Shown here piece after piece: positions 33,241-40,898 of a DNA stretch of 45,408 nt; within the stretch, counting starts at the first letter, position 1, and every line of letters starts with the position of its first letter. The notes under the pieces were generated by a model. It saw only the letters and a program-made list of their open reading frames with translations. It did not search any database and was not told the origin of the DNA. The translations under genes and the position numbers were made by a program. The DNA is from an uncultured Gammaproteobacteria bacterium (GTDB lineage Bacteria > Pseudomonadota > Gammaproteobacteria > SZUA-229). The stretch is taken from positions 1 to 45,408 of the forward strand of contig CALLCZ010000080.1 of NCBI GenBank assembly GCA_937998645.1. The letters are read 5' to 3'.

Positions 33241-34128
33241 ATGCATAAGCCGACACAAGACATTATATATAGACCTGAAATGACCGACGCAGGCCTGGAT
33301 GCTTCATCGCCTGTCAGTGCTGTCGACGAGTTTAGCAAGATTCGAACAAGCTATATCGCAGCCGAACGTCCGCTAACGCTGTACCTGGATAAGCGAGAAA
33401 TCGTCACCGTGATGACACTTGGGACTCAACCTGAACTGTTGATACTGGGATGGCTACGCAATCAACACATGGTTTCCGACATCAGCAATATAAAATCGAT
33501 ACAGGTCGACTGGGAAACCGATTCCGTCGCTGTTACCACACACAAGCCAGCCGACAATATTGAGGAAAAACTGAATAAACGAACAATAACGACTGGCTGT
33601 GGCCAGGGTACAGTATTTGGCGCACTAATGGATAATATCGAAAAAATACGCCTGCCGGAAATCAGTATCAAACAGTCAACAATTTATGACCTGCTTCATA
33701 ATCTCAATGAATATAACGAGATTTACAAACGCGCTGGCGCCGTTCATGGCTGTGCGCTATGCCAGCATTCCAGTATTTTAAATTTCGTTGAAGACGTCGG
33801 CCGTCATAACGCAGTTGACGCCATCGCCGGCTCGATGTGGTTGAACCGGATCGAGGGCAACGACAAGATATTCTATACCACCGGGCGCCTCACATCGGAG
33901 ATGGTGATTAAAGTTGCACAAATGGGCATCCCGCTACTGCTGTCGAGGTCGGGCGTCACACAGATGGGCCGTGAACTGGCGCGCAAGGTTGGTGTTACCT
34001 TGATAGCGCGAGCCAAGGGCCGTCATTTCCTGATTTATAACGGCGCCGAATATATTCAATTCGATGCAATAACCAGGGCAGGCAGCAGCCACAGCCCAGG
34101 CGTCAACGTACAACAGGTTGGCACTTGA
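33241..34128 (+). CDS. fdhD: formate dehydrogenase accessory sulfurtransferase FdhD (variant active site)
   Basis: A 295-residue FdhD-family protein. In E. coli, FdhD passes sulfur from IscS to the bis-MGD cofactor of formate dehydrogenase. The conserved C-terminal block EDVGRHNAVDAIAG and the cofactor-binding TTGRLTSEMVIKVAQMGIPLLLSRS are present. The usual CGxCG pair reads TGCGQGT: C120 is kept and the second Cys is G123. An additional Cys pair, GCALC, lies just before the GRHN block. AGGAGG at 33226-33231 fits the ATG at 33241 better than the GTG at 33235. The gene overlaps the region leading into the next regulator gene (2 bp gap). Confidence 0.92.
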   Translation: MHKPTQDIIYRPEMTDAGLDASSPVSAVDEFSKIRTSYIAAERPLTLYLDKREIVTVMTLGTQPELLILGWLRNQHMVSDISNIKSIQVDWETDSVAVTTHKPADNIEEKLNKRTITTGCGQGTVFGALMDNIEKIRLPEISIKQSTIYDLLHNLNEYNEIYKRAGAVHGCALCQHSSILNFVEDVGRHNAVDAIAGSMWLNRIEGNDKIFYTTGRLTSEMVIKVAQMGIPLLLSRSGVTQMGRELARKVGVTLIARAKGRHFLIYNGAEYIQFDAITRAGSSHSPGVNVQQVGT

Positions 34129-34130
34129 AA

Positions 34131-35054
34131 ATGTCCGCTGTCGCACAAACCAGTACAGATGCCGGGCTTGTCTACATGAGTGTGAAACAGGTCGCCAACT
34201 ACCTCAATCTGAATGAAAAAAAGATCTATGCACTGGTTTCTGATAATCGCATCCCGGCAACAAAAATAACCGGGAAGTGGATGTTCCCGCGTGAACTCAT
34301 CGACAAATGGATGCTCGACTCCTCACACGGAGGCCTGCTGAATGACAGGCTCATTCTTTCAGGCAGCGACGACCCCCTGCTCTACCGGATTGTGCTCGAT
34401 TATGCTGCAGCTACAGGTTCTTACGCACTCATCAGCTACAGCCCCACTGCAACCCAGTTGGGTCTTAACCTGCTGGAGTCGCGCCGTGTCGATGTATGCG
34501 GCATCCACTGGGGACCGGATACTGAAAGTCATATACGACACCCTGCCTTACTTAAACAGCATTCCGAAGCCAGTAACTGGGTACTTATACATGCCTTTAG
34601 ACGCGAGCAGGGCCTGATGCTCAACAAAAACGCTGATTTACACAATCACACTATCGAGGAGATTTTTAACAAACCACTGAGATGGTCGCTGCGACAGCCC
34701 GGGGCCGGCGCCCAACGTTTTTTAATGGAACGATTATCTCTTTTCAACCTGAACGTAGACGATCTCAACAGTGTAAACATTTCCCTGTCTGAACGCGAAG
34801 CCGCCGCTTCAATCGTCATGGACATTGCGGATATTGCACCGGGTGTACGCGCAGCAGCTACCGAATACGGGCTGGATTTTATTTCTTTTGGCTGGGAATC
34901 GTTTGACCTGGTCATTCCAAAACAAATATGGTTTCGGCGATTGTTTCAGGAATTAATCATCCGGATGAAATCTCTCACCAGCCAGAAACTTGCCGAAACC
35001 CTGAGCGGTTACGACCTGAGCAAGACCGGTGAACTGGTATGGGGAGACGACTAG
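34131..35054 (+). CDS. HTH (excisionase/MerR-type) plus periplasmic-binding-like ligand domain regulator
   Basis: A 307-residue protein. The N-terminal DNA-binding part YMSVKQVANYLNLNEKKIYALV.. and KWMFPRELIDKWM is the helix-turn-helix and wing of the excisionase-like family. From about residue 70 a PBP-type substrate-binding domain follows (LSGSDDPLLYRIVLDYAAATG, RRVDVCGIHW, LRWSLRQPGAGAQRFLMERL, ADIAPGVRAAATEYGLDFI). No signal peptide is present, so ligand sensing is cytosolic. This architecture commonly appears with molybdate or tungstate transport and cofactor genes and is thought to sense the oxyanion or a cofactor precursor (inference). It starts 2 bp after fdhD, so it is co-regulated with moaA-fdhD. 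Its operator is not identified. Confidence 0.85.
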   Translation: MSAVAQTSTDAGLVYMSVKQVANYLNLNEKKIYALVSDNRIPATKITGKWMFPRELIDKWMLDSSHGGLLNDRLILSGSDDPLLYRIVLDYAAATGSYALISYSPTATQLGLNLLESRRVDVCGIHWGPDTESHIRHPALLKQHSEASNWVLIHAFRREQGLMLNKNADLHNHTIEEIFNKPLRWSLRQPGAGAQRFLMERLSLFNLNVDDLNSVNISLSEREAAASIVMDIADIAPGVRAAATEYGLDFISFGWESFDLVIPKQIWFRRLFQELIIRMKSLTSQKLAETLSGYDLSKTGELVWGDD

Positions 35055-35070
35055 TAGACAATAAAACAAG

Positions 35071-35449
35071 CCCACAGATGAACGCAGATAAACACGGATA
35101 ATACGCACTGCTGTCCCACTTACTCGTCATTCCCGCGAAAGCGGGAATCCAGTGGCTTTGGGTGCATATACTATTCAATGACTTGCTGGATATCCGCTTC
35201 CGCGGATATGACATGATTTCTGTTCTGGAATCTCATGTCCAATTTCAGCTTGATACCATGTGATCACAGTATTAATAGTGGCTAATACTTTCATGTAAAA
35301 ATTATGTGGGACAGCAATGGATAATACGTGTGCTATTTCTTGTCCGCGAAGAACGCAATAAAACCATAGTTAGTTAGTTTTTTCTTTATTCGCGTTATTT
35401 GCGGACAATGCAGCTCTTATCTGTGTTTATCTGCGTTGATCTGTGGACT
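35071..35449. repeat. composite intergenic repeat with outer and inner inverted pairs
   Basis: Outer pair: CACAGATGAACGCAGATAAA (about 35073) with TTTATCTGCGTTGATCTGTG (about 35425-35446). Inner pair: TTGTCCGCGAAGAACGCAAT (from about 35339) with TTCGCGTTATTTGCGGACAA (to about 35408). A 213-bp MITE-like element (listed separately) is inserted between them. No gene is seen in 35055-35492. Confidence 0.75.
35106..35318. mobile_element. MITE-like element with 11-bp inverted termini and 10-bp flanking direct repeats
   Basis: TGCTGTCCCAC (35109-35119) and GTGGGACAGCA (35306-35316) are perfect inverted repeats. GGATAATACG occurs directly on both sides (35096-35105 and 35319-35328), as expected of a target duplication. 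Inside are a dRS3-like ATTCCC-N8-GGGAAT (35129-35148) and a diverged inverted partner around ATATCCGC-TTCC-GCGGATAT (35190-35209). No transposase is encoded, so it would be non-autonomous. Confidence 0.65.
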
Positions 35450-35492
35450 AAAGCTTTTATTTACCTGGGGCCGAGTAGCGATAGGCAGATAA

Positions 35493-35786
35493 TTACTTTT
35501 GCTTATCATTTTTAAAAGCCGCCAGCTGTTCTTCTGTTGCTTCCAGTTGATACTTTGCTTTCCATTCTGAATACGGCATGCCATAAACAATTTCCCTTGC
35601 CTGTTCGTAATCCACTTCCTGACCAAGCTCCTGTGCTGCGGCACTGTACCATTTGGACAGGCAGTTACGGCAGAATCCCGACAGATTCATCAGGTCAATA
35701 TTCTGCACATCTGTACGCTCGCCAAAATGCTCGATCAGGCGACGAAACACGGCGGCTTCGATTGCTGTTTGAATATCTTTGTCCAT
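35493..35786 (-). CDS. DUF1244 family protein
   Basis: A 97-residue protein matching DUF1244 almost throughout: AAVFRRLIEHFGERTDVQNIDLMNLSGFCRNCLSKWY, then EQAREIVYGMPYSEWKAKYQ and EATEEQLAAF. The two Cys in GFCRNC are family-typical and could bind metal. The family is small, cytosolic and helical, and its function is not established. The frame is open up to 35840, but the ATG at 35786 is preceded by a GGAAAA purine stretch and gives the usual family length of about 100 residues. It is isolated between repeat regions and I see no operon partner. Confidence 0.88.
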   Translation of the reverse strand: MDKDIQTAIEAAVFRRLIEHFGERTDVQNIDLMNLSGFCRNCLSKWYSAAAQELGQEVDYEQAREIVYGMPYSEWKAKYQLEATEEQLAAFKNDKQK

Positions 35787-35892
35787 ATTTTCCAGTTCAA
35801 CGTGATTGCATTTTATCGAAATAATATAACTGCTGTTCAAACAAGATACAATGAAGCGAGATTATATATTCCACCACTAAGTATTCAGTCGC

Positions 35893-36122
35893 TTGCCACA
35901 GAGGCACAGAGTACACAGAGGTTTTTATGATTGCCTGCAGGAACGGCTTTAGCCGCGAATATTAATTTTGTTATTTCGTTCGAAATGAGATATACCTTTA
36001 AGTGTTCGCCACAGAATCTCCTGCGAATACTTGGTAACAACGATCTTCCCGAACCTGGCGCCTTAGCGTCTTTACGTTGAATATACCTTGTAAATCTCTG
36101 TGATCTCTGTGTCTCTGTGGCA
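35893..36122. repeat. inverted repeat pair of the CCACAGAGGCACAGAG family with internal REP
   Basis: GCCACAGAGGCACAGAGTAC (from 35895) pairs with CTCTGTGTCTCTGTGGCAAC (about 36104-36123) across about 190 bp. A REP-like CAGGAACGGCTTTAGCCGCG lies at about 35938-35957. No gene is seen between the DUF1244 start and the moeB stop. Confidence 0.7.
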
Positions 36123-36167
36123 ACCGTTTTACCGGACTCGGCCACGGGGTTAGATGAAGTCCCACTA

Positions 36168-36926
36168 TTAAACATTATCTATTCGGCCGCCACACACAGG
36201 GCATGCCGGGTCACGCTCCAGTCGTACATATTGCCAGTCCATATTCAATGCATCCAGCATCAGTACGCGCCCGACCAGCGAATTGCCTGCTCCGGTCAAC
36301 AGCTTGATAGTTTCATTTGCCTGCATACAGCCCAGCATACCCACTACGGGTCCCATGACACCGTTTTCACTGCAACTCTGTCCCACTTCACCCATGCTTC
36401 CGTAAAAACATTGATAGCAAGGACTGTTATTCAGACGTGAATTGAATACGGTTAACTGCCCTTCCCACCGAACCGCCGATGCTGATATCAGCGGCGTACG
36501 CGTTGTATAACACTGCTGATTGATCTCCAGCCTCGAAGCCAGGTTATCCGTTGCATCTATCACCACGTCAGCATGCTGAATACTGTGCCTCAAATCCTCG
36601 CCACTTATTCTGTCTGCGATGACACTGACCCTGGTCTCCGGGTTTAGCGACTCTATCGCTTCTGCAGCAGAATTCACTTTCAGCTGCCCGAGGCGTTTAC
36701 TGCTGTGAATGATCTGGCGCTGCAAATTGGTCAGGTCGACCTTGTCATCGTCGACGATAACAATCTCACCCACACCCGATGCTGCCAGGTACAGCGCCAC
36801 GGGGGAGCCTAGCCCACCGATGCCAAATATGATCACACTGGAGTCAAGCAGGCGTTGCTGACCTTCAACGTCGATCTGTGGCAACATGATCTGTCGGCCG
36901 TAGCGTAATAATTGCTCATCATTCAT
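36168..36926 (-). CDS. moeB: molybdopterin-synthase adenylyltransferase MoeB (ThiF/HesA family)
   Basis: A 252-residue E1-like enzyme that adenylates the C-terminal Gly-Gly of MoaD before sulfur transfer. Visible are the N-terminal LLRYGRQIMLPQID, the nucleotide loop GIGGLGSPVALYLAASGVG, the DDDKVDLTNLQRQ segment with its conserved Asp/Asn/Arg, and the DATDN motif. Two zinc-binding CxxC pairs (CYQC and CPVC) are present. No rhodanese domain is attached. It lies 60 bp downstream of the histidine kinase gene on the same strand, so it is probably the last gene of the regulator-kinase-moeB operon. Its substrate moaD is at 20944-21180. ThiF-like activity for ThiS cannot be excluded, but the context favours MoeB. 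Confidence 0.92.
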   Translation of the reverse strand: MNDEQLLRYGRQIMLPQIDVEGQQRLLDSSVIIFGIGGLGSPVALYLAASGVGEIVIVDDDKVDLTNLQRQIIHSSKRLGQLKVNSAAEAIESLNPETRVSVIADRISGEDLRHSIQHADVVIDATDNLASRLEINQQCYTTRTPLISASAVRWEGQLTVFNSRLNNSPCYQCFYGSMGEVGQSCSENGVMGPVVGMLGCMQANETIKLLTGAGNSLVGRVLMLDALNMDWQYVRLERDPACPVCGGRIDNV

Positions 36927-36986
36927 ATTGATAACGACACTTCCACCGTACTGTCAATGTGTATATATTCTCACTCTGCTTACACA

Positions 36987-39095
36987 CTATTCACCAAACC
37001 TGACATTCGCGGCAACAGTATCGAATTCGTGCAGCTGCTCTGATATGGTTTCCTCATCAGCGACCAGAACGGGTTCGGACAGCAGCCATACATAGAACTC
37101 CGCACCTGATCCCGGGGTAGATGCTACCGTTATATTTCCGCCATAACGTCGTATCAAACCATAGCTTAACGACAGACCCAGACCGGTTCCCTCCCCCTGC
37201 TGTTTGGTACTGTAAAACGGGTTGAATATACGGCTTATTTGCTCATGGTCCATGCCTGAACCATTGTCTTTAATCAGTATGACCACGCCTTTATTGTCCC
37301 AGTCGCGGGCCGCTACACTTATTTTTCCATTCTCCTTGTTCAAAGCATGAATTGCGTTGACCATCAGGTTAACCAGCACCTGCTCAAGTTCCTGCTCATT
37401 GATTCTAACCAGCTGCTTTGCTTTCAGGTCGAGTTCCAGTTCAAAGGAATATGACTTTCTCATATGCTGCAATAACTTCTGCGTATTATTGATAACCGTA
37501 TGAACATTAACTTTCTTCAGGTAACCTGCATATTCACCTGGACGGGCATACTGCAATAAATTATTTATTATCTCCTGGATGCGATACACCTGCTGAATAA
37601 TCAACTCCACCTCTTCACCAACGGGTTCTATTTCAGAACCAAGAGTCTCGATTACAACATCCAGGTTGCCCAGGATGACCTGTGCCGGGTTATTGATTTC
37701 ATGTGCCACGCCCGCGGTGAGTTCACCCAAAGCCGCCATTTTTTCTGCGAGCACAAGCTGTTCGCGGGTCTTCCTTAGCACGTCGATTGTTTTGTGAAGG
37801 TCGACATTTTTCTGTTCGAGCTCAGCAGTTCTTTCGGTGACTTTGACTTCAAGCTGCTCTGCCCACTGCTGAATCTGTTGACTGCGCTCCTGCAGCAAAT
37901 CGAGCATGATATCCAGCTCGCGGGACAGCTCTCCGATCTCGTCTTTTGATTCCTGCTTGCCAATACGCTGCTGTTTTCCTTCACGCGTTGCTTTAATGAC
38001 CGCACTCATGGCTTCCAGCGGCTTGAATATGGTTTTAGCACCCCGTATGGATAACCAGGCAGACAGTATCATTAGCACGATGAATAGCAGGGCCAGTACG
38101 CCCAGCGCTTTCCACAAAGCCTGGCGAAACGGCGCTTCCAGGAATCCGGCATAAAGCATCCCGACCCGCTCGCCATTAATATCGACTATGGGCTCGTACG
38201 ATGAGATGTACCAGTCATTGACCACAAAAGCACTGTCAATCCAGACTTCGCCCTGCTCCAGTACCCGCTCTCTTACCTCGTTCGAGACACGTGTTCCCAG
38301 CGCTCTTTCACCCGGCTTTAATGCTACATTGGTAGAGATCCGTACATCATCCAGAAATACAGTGACAGTACCAATACTGCCTTCTGGCAGACTTCCAGGC
38401 CCGTAAACCAGGTCACGAATGGTGTCGACAAAGCCAAAATTCGAATTGAGTAAAACCCCGCCATCGAGCAATGCAAGCACTTTGCCTTTAGCGTTTTTTG
38501 CCGGATATATTGCACGAATAACCATGCCACGGTCTTCAATTTTTCGACTCGTAGGTCCGGCACGCACTGTCTCCACCAGCGGTAGTATTGTTTTCCTGGC
38601 CAGGGTTTTATTTTCTGCCAGCAGCCTTGCCTGGTCGAAAATCTCTATGCCCACATCGGGATCGCCCTGTTGAGCCGTAAGCAACAATTGCGATTCACGA
38701 TCGTACGCCTCAGCAGCATCACCGATTAACAGTTTACCTTCTGCATCCAGCACATGTAGATAATCAAAACCCGTTGTGTTTTTTAATATGGTGGCCTGTT
38801 GCTTGATTGATTCATAATCTTCTGCTTCCAGTGCCACATAAAAAGAATGCGACTCGGCTAACACGGCCAGGCGGGTTAAATAGTCTTCGCGAATCCGCTT
38901 GAAGACATCATGGGCAACGGATAAATCGGTGTTAACTTTTATGAATAACTGGTCGTAGGAAAACCCCTTCCCCCAGTAGATCGCCAGTACCAGTGCAATA
39001 GGCATAACCAGCAAGATAGGAAACAATACAAGTGCCAGTAACTTGTATCGTACTGTGCCAAGAATCGTTTCAATAAAACGCGTTAATGGCGGCAT
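36987..39095 (-). CDS. Cache-domain sensor histidine kinase, partner of the NtrC-type regulator
   Basis: A 702-residue membrane kinase. TM1 is at about residues 18-40, a large periplasmic Cache-type sensory region at about 41-328, and TM2 at about 329-349. A HAMP linker and coiled coil (EQLEVKVTERTAELEQKN) follow. HisKA has H465 in TAGVAHEINNPAQV. The ATPase part contains LVNLMVNAIHAL, DNGSGM and GTGLGLSLSYGLI. The H-E-I-N-N-P box is the NtrB-like type that pairs with sigma-54 activators. A frame open to 39197 would overlap the regulator gene. The ATG at 39095, 16 bp after the regulator stop, is preferred because it directly precedes the membrane helix. The signal may be formate or another small anion (inference). 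Confidence 0.9.
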   Translation of the reverse strand: MPPLTRFIETILGTVRYKLLALVLFPILLVMPIALVLAIYWGKGFSYDQLFIKVNTDLSVAHDVFKRIREDYLTRLAVLAESHSFYVALEAEDYESIKQQATILKNTTGFDYLHVLDAEGKLLIGDAAEAYDRESQLLLTAQQGDPDVGIEIFDQARLLAENKTLARKTILPLVETVRAGPTSRKIEDRGMVIRAIYPAKNAKGKVLALLDGGVLLNSNFGFVDTIRDLVYGPGSLPEGSIGTVTVFLDDVRISTNVALKPGERALGTRVSNEVRERVLEQGEVWIDSAFVVNDWYISSYEPIVDINGERVGMLYAGFLEAPFRQALWKALGVLALLFIVLMILSAWLSIRGAKTIFKPLEAMSAVIKATREGKQQRIGKQESKDEIGELSRELDIMLDLLQERSQQIQQWAEQLEVKVTERTAELEQKNVDLHKTIDVLRKTREQLVLAEKMAALGELTAGVAHEINNPAQVILGNLDVVIETLGSEIEPVGEEVELIIQQVYRIQEIINNLLQYARPGEYAGYLKKVNVHTVINNTQKLLQHMRKSYSFELELDLKAKQLVRINEQELEQVLVNLMVNAIHALNKENGKISVAARDWDNKGVVILIKDNGSGMDHEQISRIFNPFYSTKQQGEGTGLGLSLSYGLIRRYGGNITVASTPGSGAEFYVWLLSEPVLVADEETISEQLHEFDTVAANVRFGE

Positions 39096-39111
39096 GTGTG
39101 ACTGAACTGTC

Positions 39112-40533
39112 TTACCCGGTCTGCCAGAGCCTGGTTTTTCTGTCGAGTGTTTTACGGGAAATACCCAGTATTCTCGCAGCTGATGATTTATTTCCATCAG
39201 TATCTGACAGCACTTTAAGGATGTGCCTTTTTTCTATTTCATCGAGTTTCTGGCAGGTATCTTCAGGGGCAACAGAAGCCTGGATGCCGGCAGTTGTATA
39301 AGCCATACATTCACTGGGTTTTCTGTTTAATAACAGGCTTCTTTCGATCACGTTTTTCAACTCGCGTATGTTTCCTGGCCAGGAGTAACTTTCAAGCAGA
39401 GACAGTTCATTGTCATCGATTTCATGTTTAGCTACACCCATTTCGCCAGCCAGCATGGCTGAGAAGTGGTTGACCAGTGCGGGCAGATCTTCCAGCCTTT
39501 CCTTCAAAGATGGCATCCTGATGCTAAGCACATCGAGGCGATAATAAAGATCTTCTCTAAACTCGCCTTTTTTTACTTCTTCATACAAGTCCCTGTTCGT
39601 TGCCGCAACAACGCGAACATCAACAGGATACTCCTTGTTACTACCGACCGGACGAATACTTTGCTGTTCCATAACGCGCAGTAAATTGGTTTGCATGCTC
39701 AACGGCATTTCTCCAATTTCATCAAGAAACAGGGTCCCGCCATTGGCATACATGAACAGTCCTTCGCGGGATTGATGTGCACCGGTAAAGGCGCCGCGGG
39801 TATGTCCAAACAACTCGCTCTCGAGCAGTTCAGCTGACATTGCACCGCAATTTATCGGTACGAAGCTGCCCGAGCGCTTGCTCCACTTGTGCATGGCACG
39901 GCCAGCAAGCTCTTTACCGGTACCTGTTTCACCGGTAATCAAAACTGTCGATGACATGGGTGCAACACGCTTGATTACATCACAGACGTTCTTGATCAAA
40001 TCGCAATCACCCACCATGCCCGCACTGTCATAATGGGTTTTGACTTCACGACGCAAAACATAGTTTTCACGTTGAAACTTTTGTTTTTCCATGCATCGCT
40101 CAACAGATGCATGCATTTGTTCCATACGAAACGGCTTCATAATGAAGTCAGCTGCGCCTGCTCGCAGAGCGGATATAGCCGTTTCTATGTCGGCATAAGC
40201 AGTAATGAATATGACTTCAGTAATACTGCCCTGTTCGCGCAACTCGGTAACCCATTCAACACCGGAACGTCCGGGCAGGCGAATGTCTGCGATTATCAGG
40301 TCAAAATGACAGCGTTTTCTTAGCTCATTGGCGGTTTCAACGTCCTCTGCTACTTCGATTAAACCAAATCTGCTGGACAATCCTTTTTGCAGGAAACTTC
40401 TTATACCCGCCTCATCATCAACGATAAGTACAGAACTCATTGAATTTTTGATTGCTGTGCCTGAATCACCAGCAACTACAGATGCAGATTCATGAATTGA
40501 ATCGTGTTTGATTCGCTGCTCACTTGATTTCAT
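39112..40533 (-). CDS. NtrC-family sigma-54-dependent response regulator
   Basis: A 473-residue activator. The receiver has DD at 39-40 and phospho-acceptor D83 in LIIADIRLPG, with K in IMKPF. The AAA+ domain has GETGTGKE (201-208), GAFTGA (247-252, the sigma-54 contact loop), TLFLDE, and the arginine-finger region EDLYYRLDVL. The C-terminal Fis-type helix-turn-helix reads NKSSAARILGISRKTLDRKTR. All motifs needed for activation are intact. It is transcribed with the kinase gene and is divergent from tupA. Likely targets are the four sigma-54 promoters in this window via GACAATTTGTC-type sites. A shorter start at 40440 is possible, and neither start has a clear ribosome site. Confidence 0.94.
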   Translation of the reverse strand: MKSSEQRIKHDSIHESASVVAGDSGTAIKNSMSSVLIVDDEAGIRSFLQKGLSSRFGLIEVAEDVETANELRKRCHFDLIIADIRLPGRSGVEWVTELREQGSITEVIFITAYADIETAISALRAGAADFIMKPFRMEQMHASVERCMEKQKFQRENYVLRREVKTHYDSAGMVGDCDLIKNVCDVIKRVAPMSSTVLITGETGTGKELAGRAMHKWSKRSGSFVPINCGAMSAELLESELFGHTRGAFTGAHQSREGLFMYANGGTLFLDEIGEMPLSMQTNLLRVMEQQSIRPVGSNKEYPVDVRVVAATNRDLYEEVKKGEFREDLYYRLDVLSIRMPSLKERLEDLPALVNHFSAMLAGEMGVAKHEIDDNELSLLESYSWPGNIRELKNVIERSLLLNRKPSECMAYTTAGIQASVAPEDTCQKLDEIEKRHILKVLSDTDGNKSSAARILGISRKTLDRKTRLWQTG

Positions 40534-40606
40534 GCGCTATACCATTTCTGATGTTTGAGATAATTACCAACCCATCCATAGTTGATTCAGTAAACGCTAA
40601 TATTGA

Positions 40607-40660
40607 GACAATTTGTCCTTGCTACTAAATCGCGGTGTAGCCAAAATTACCCAAATTGTC
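40607..40660. promoter_or_regulatory. candidate enhancer sites upstream of tupA
   Basis: GACAATTTGTC (40607-40617) is identical to the site between the fdh and moaA operons. CCCAAATTGTC (40650-40660) matches its reverse orientation at 9 of 11. Centres are 43 bp apart, about four helical turns, and lie about 125-170 bp upstream of the sigma-54 promoter. They also sit 75-125 bp upstream of the regulator gene, which could be autoregulated. Confidence 0.6.
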
Positions 40661-40780
40661 ATTTATATTATGCACGTTATCAGGTCCACGTCTATTTCAT
40701 TCGGCATTCACTAACAATTATCCGCTTTATACATAGCCTGCCAAAAGATTTTCGAGCCAACACACTACTCAACCCTCAAT

Positions 40781-40796
40781 TGGCATAGCTATTGCT
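40781..40796 (+). promoter_or_regulatory. sigma-54 promoter for the tup-mob-moe operon
   Basis: TGGCATAGCTATTGCT has GG-N10-GC spacing and matches 10 of 12 defined positions. The predicted start near 40807 gives a leader of about 92 bases before tupA. Confidence 0.7.
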
Positions 40797-40898
40797 TCAT
40801 TGAATATTACTGAGCGTTCATCCTTCTTCAAGATGCGCATCAGCACAACAACTGGATTACCAGTACTTTCTTTTGCCAATGGCCTTGAAAGGTAATGC

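Noticed and set aside
39096-39197. Longer histidine kinase start overlapping the regulator gene
   Set aside because: The extra 34 residues are not typical of the family. The ATG at 39095 follows the regulator stop closely and directly precedes the membrane helix.
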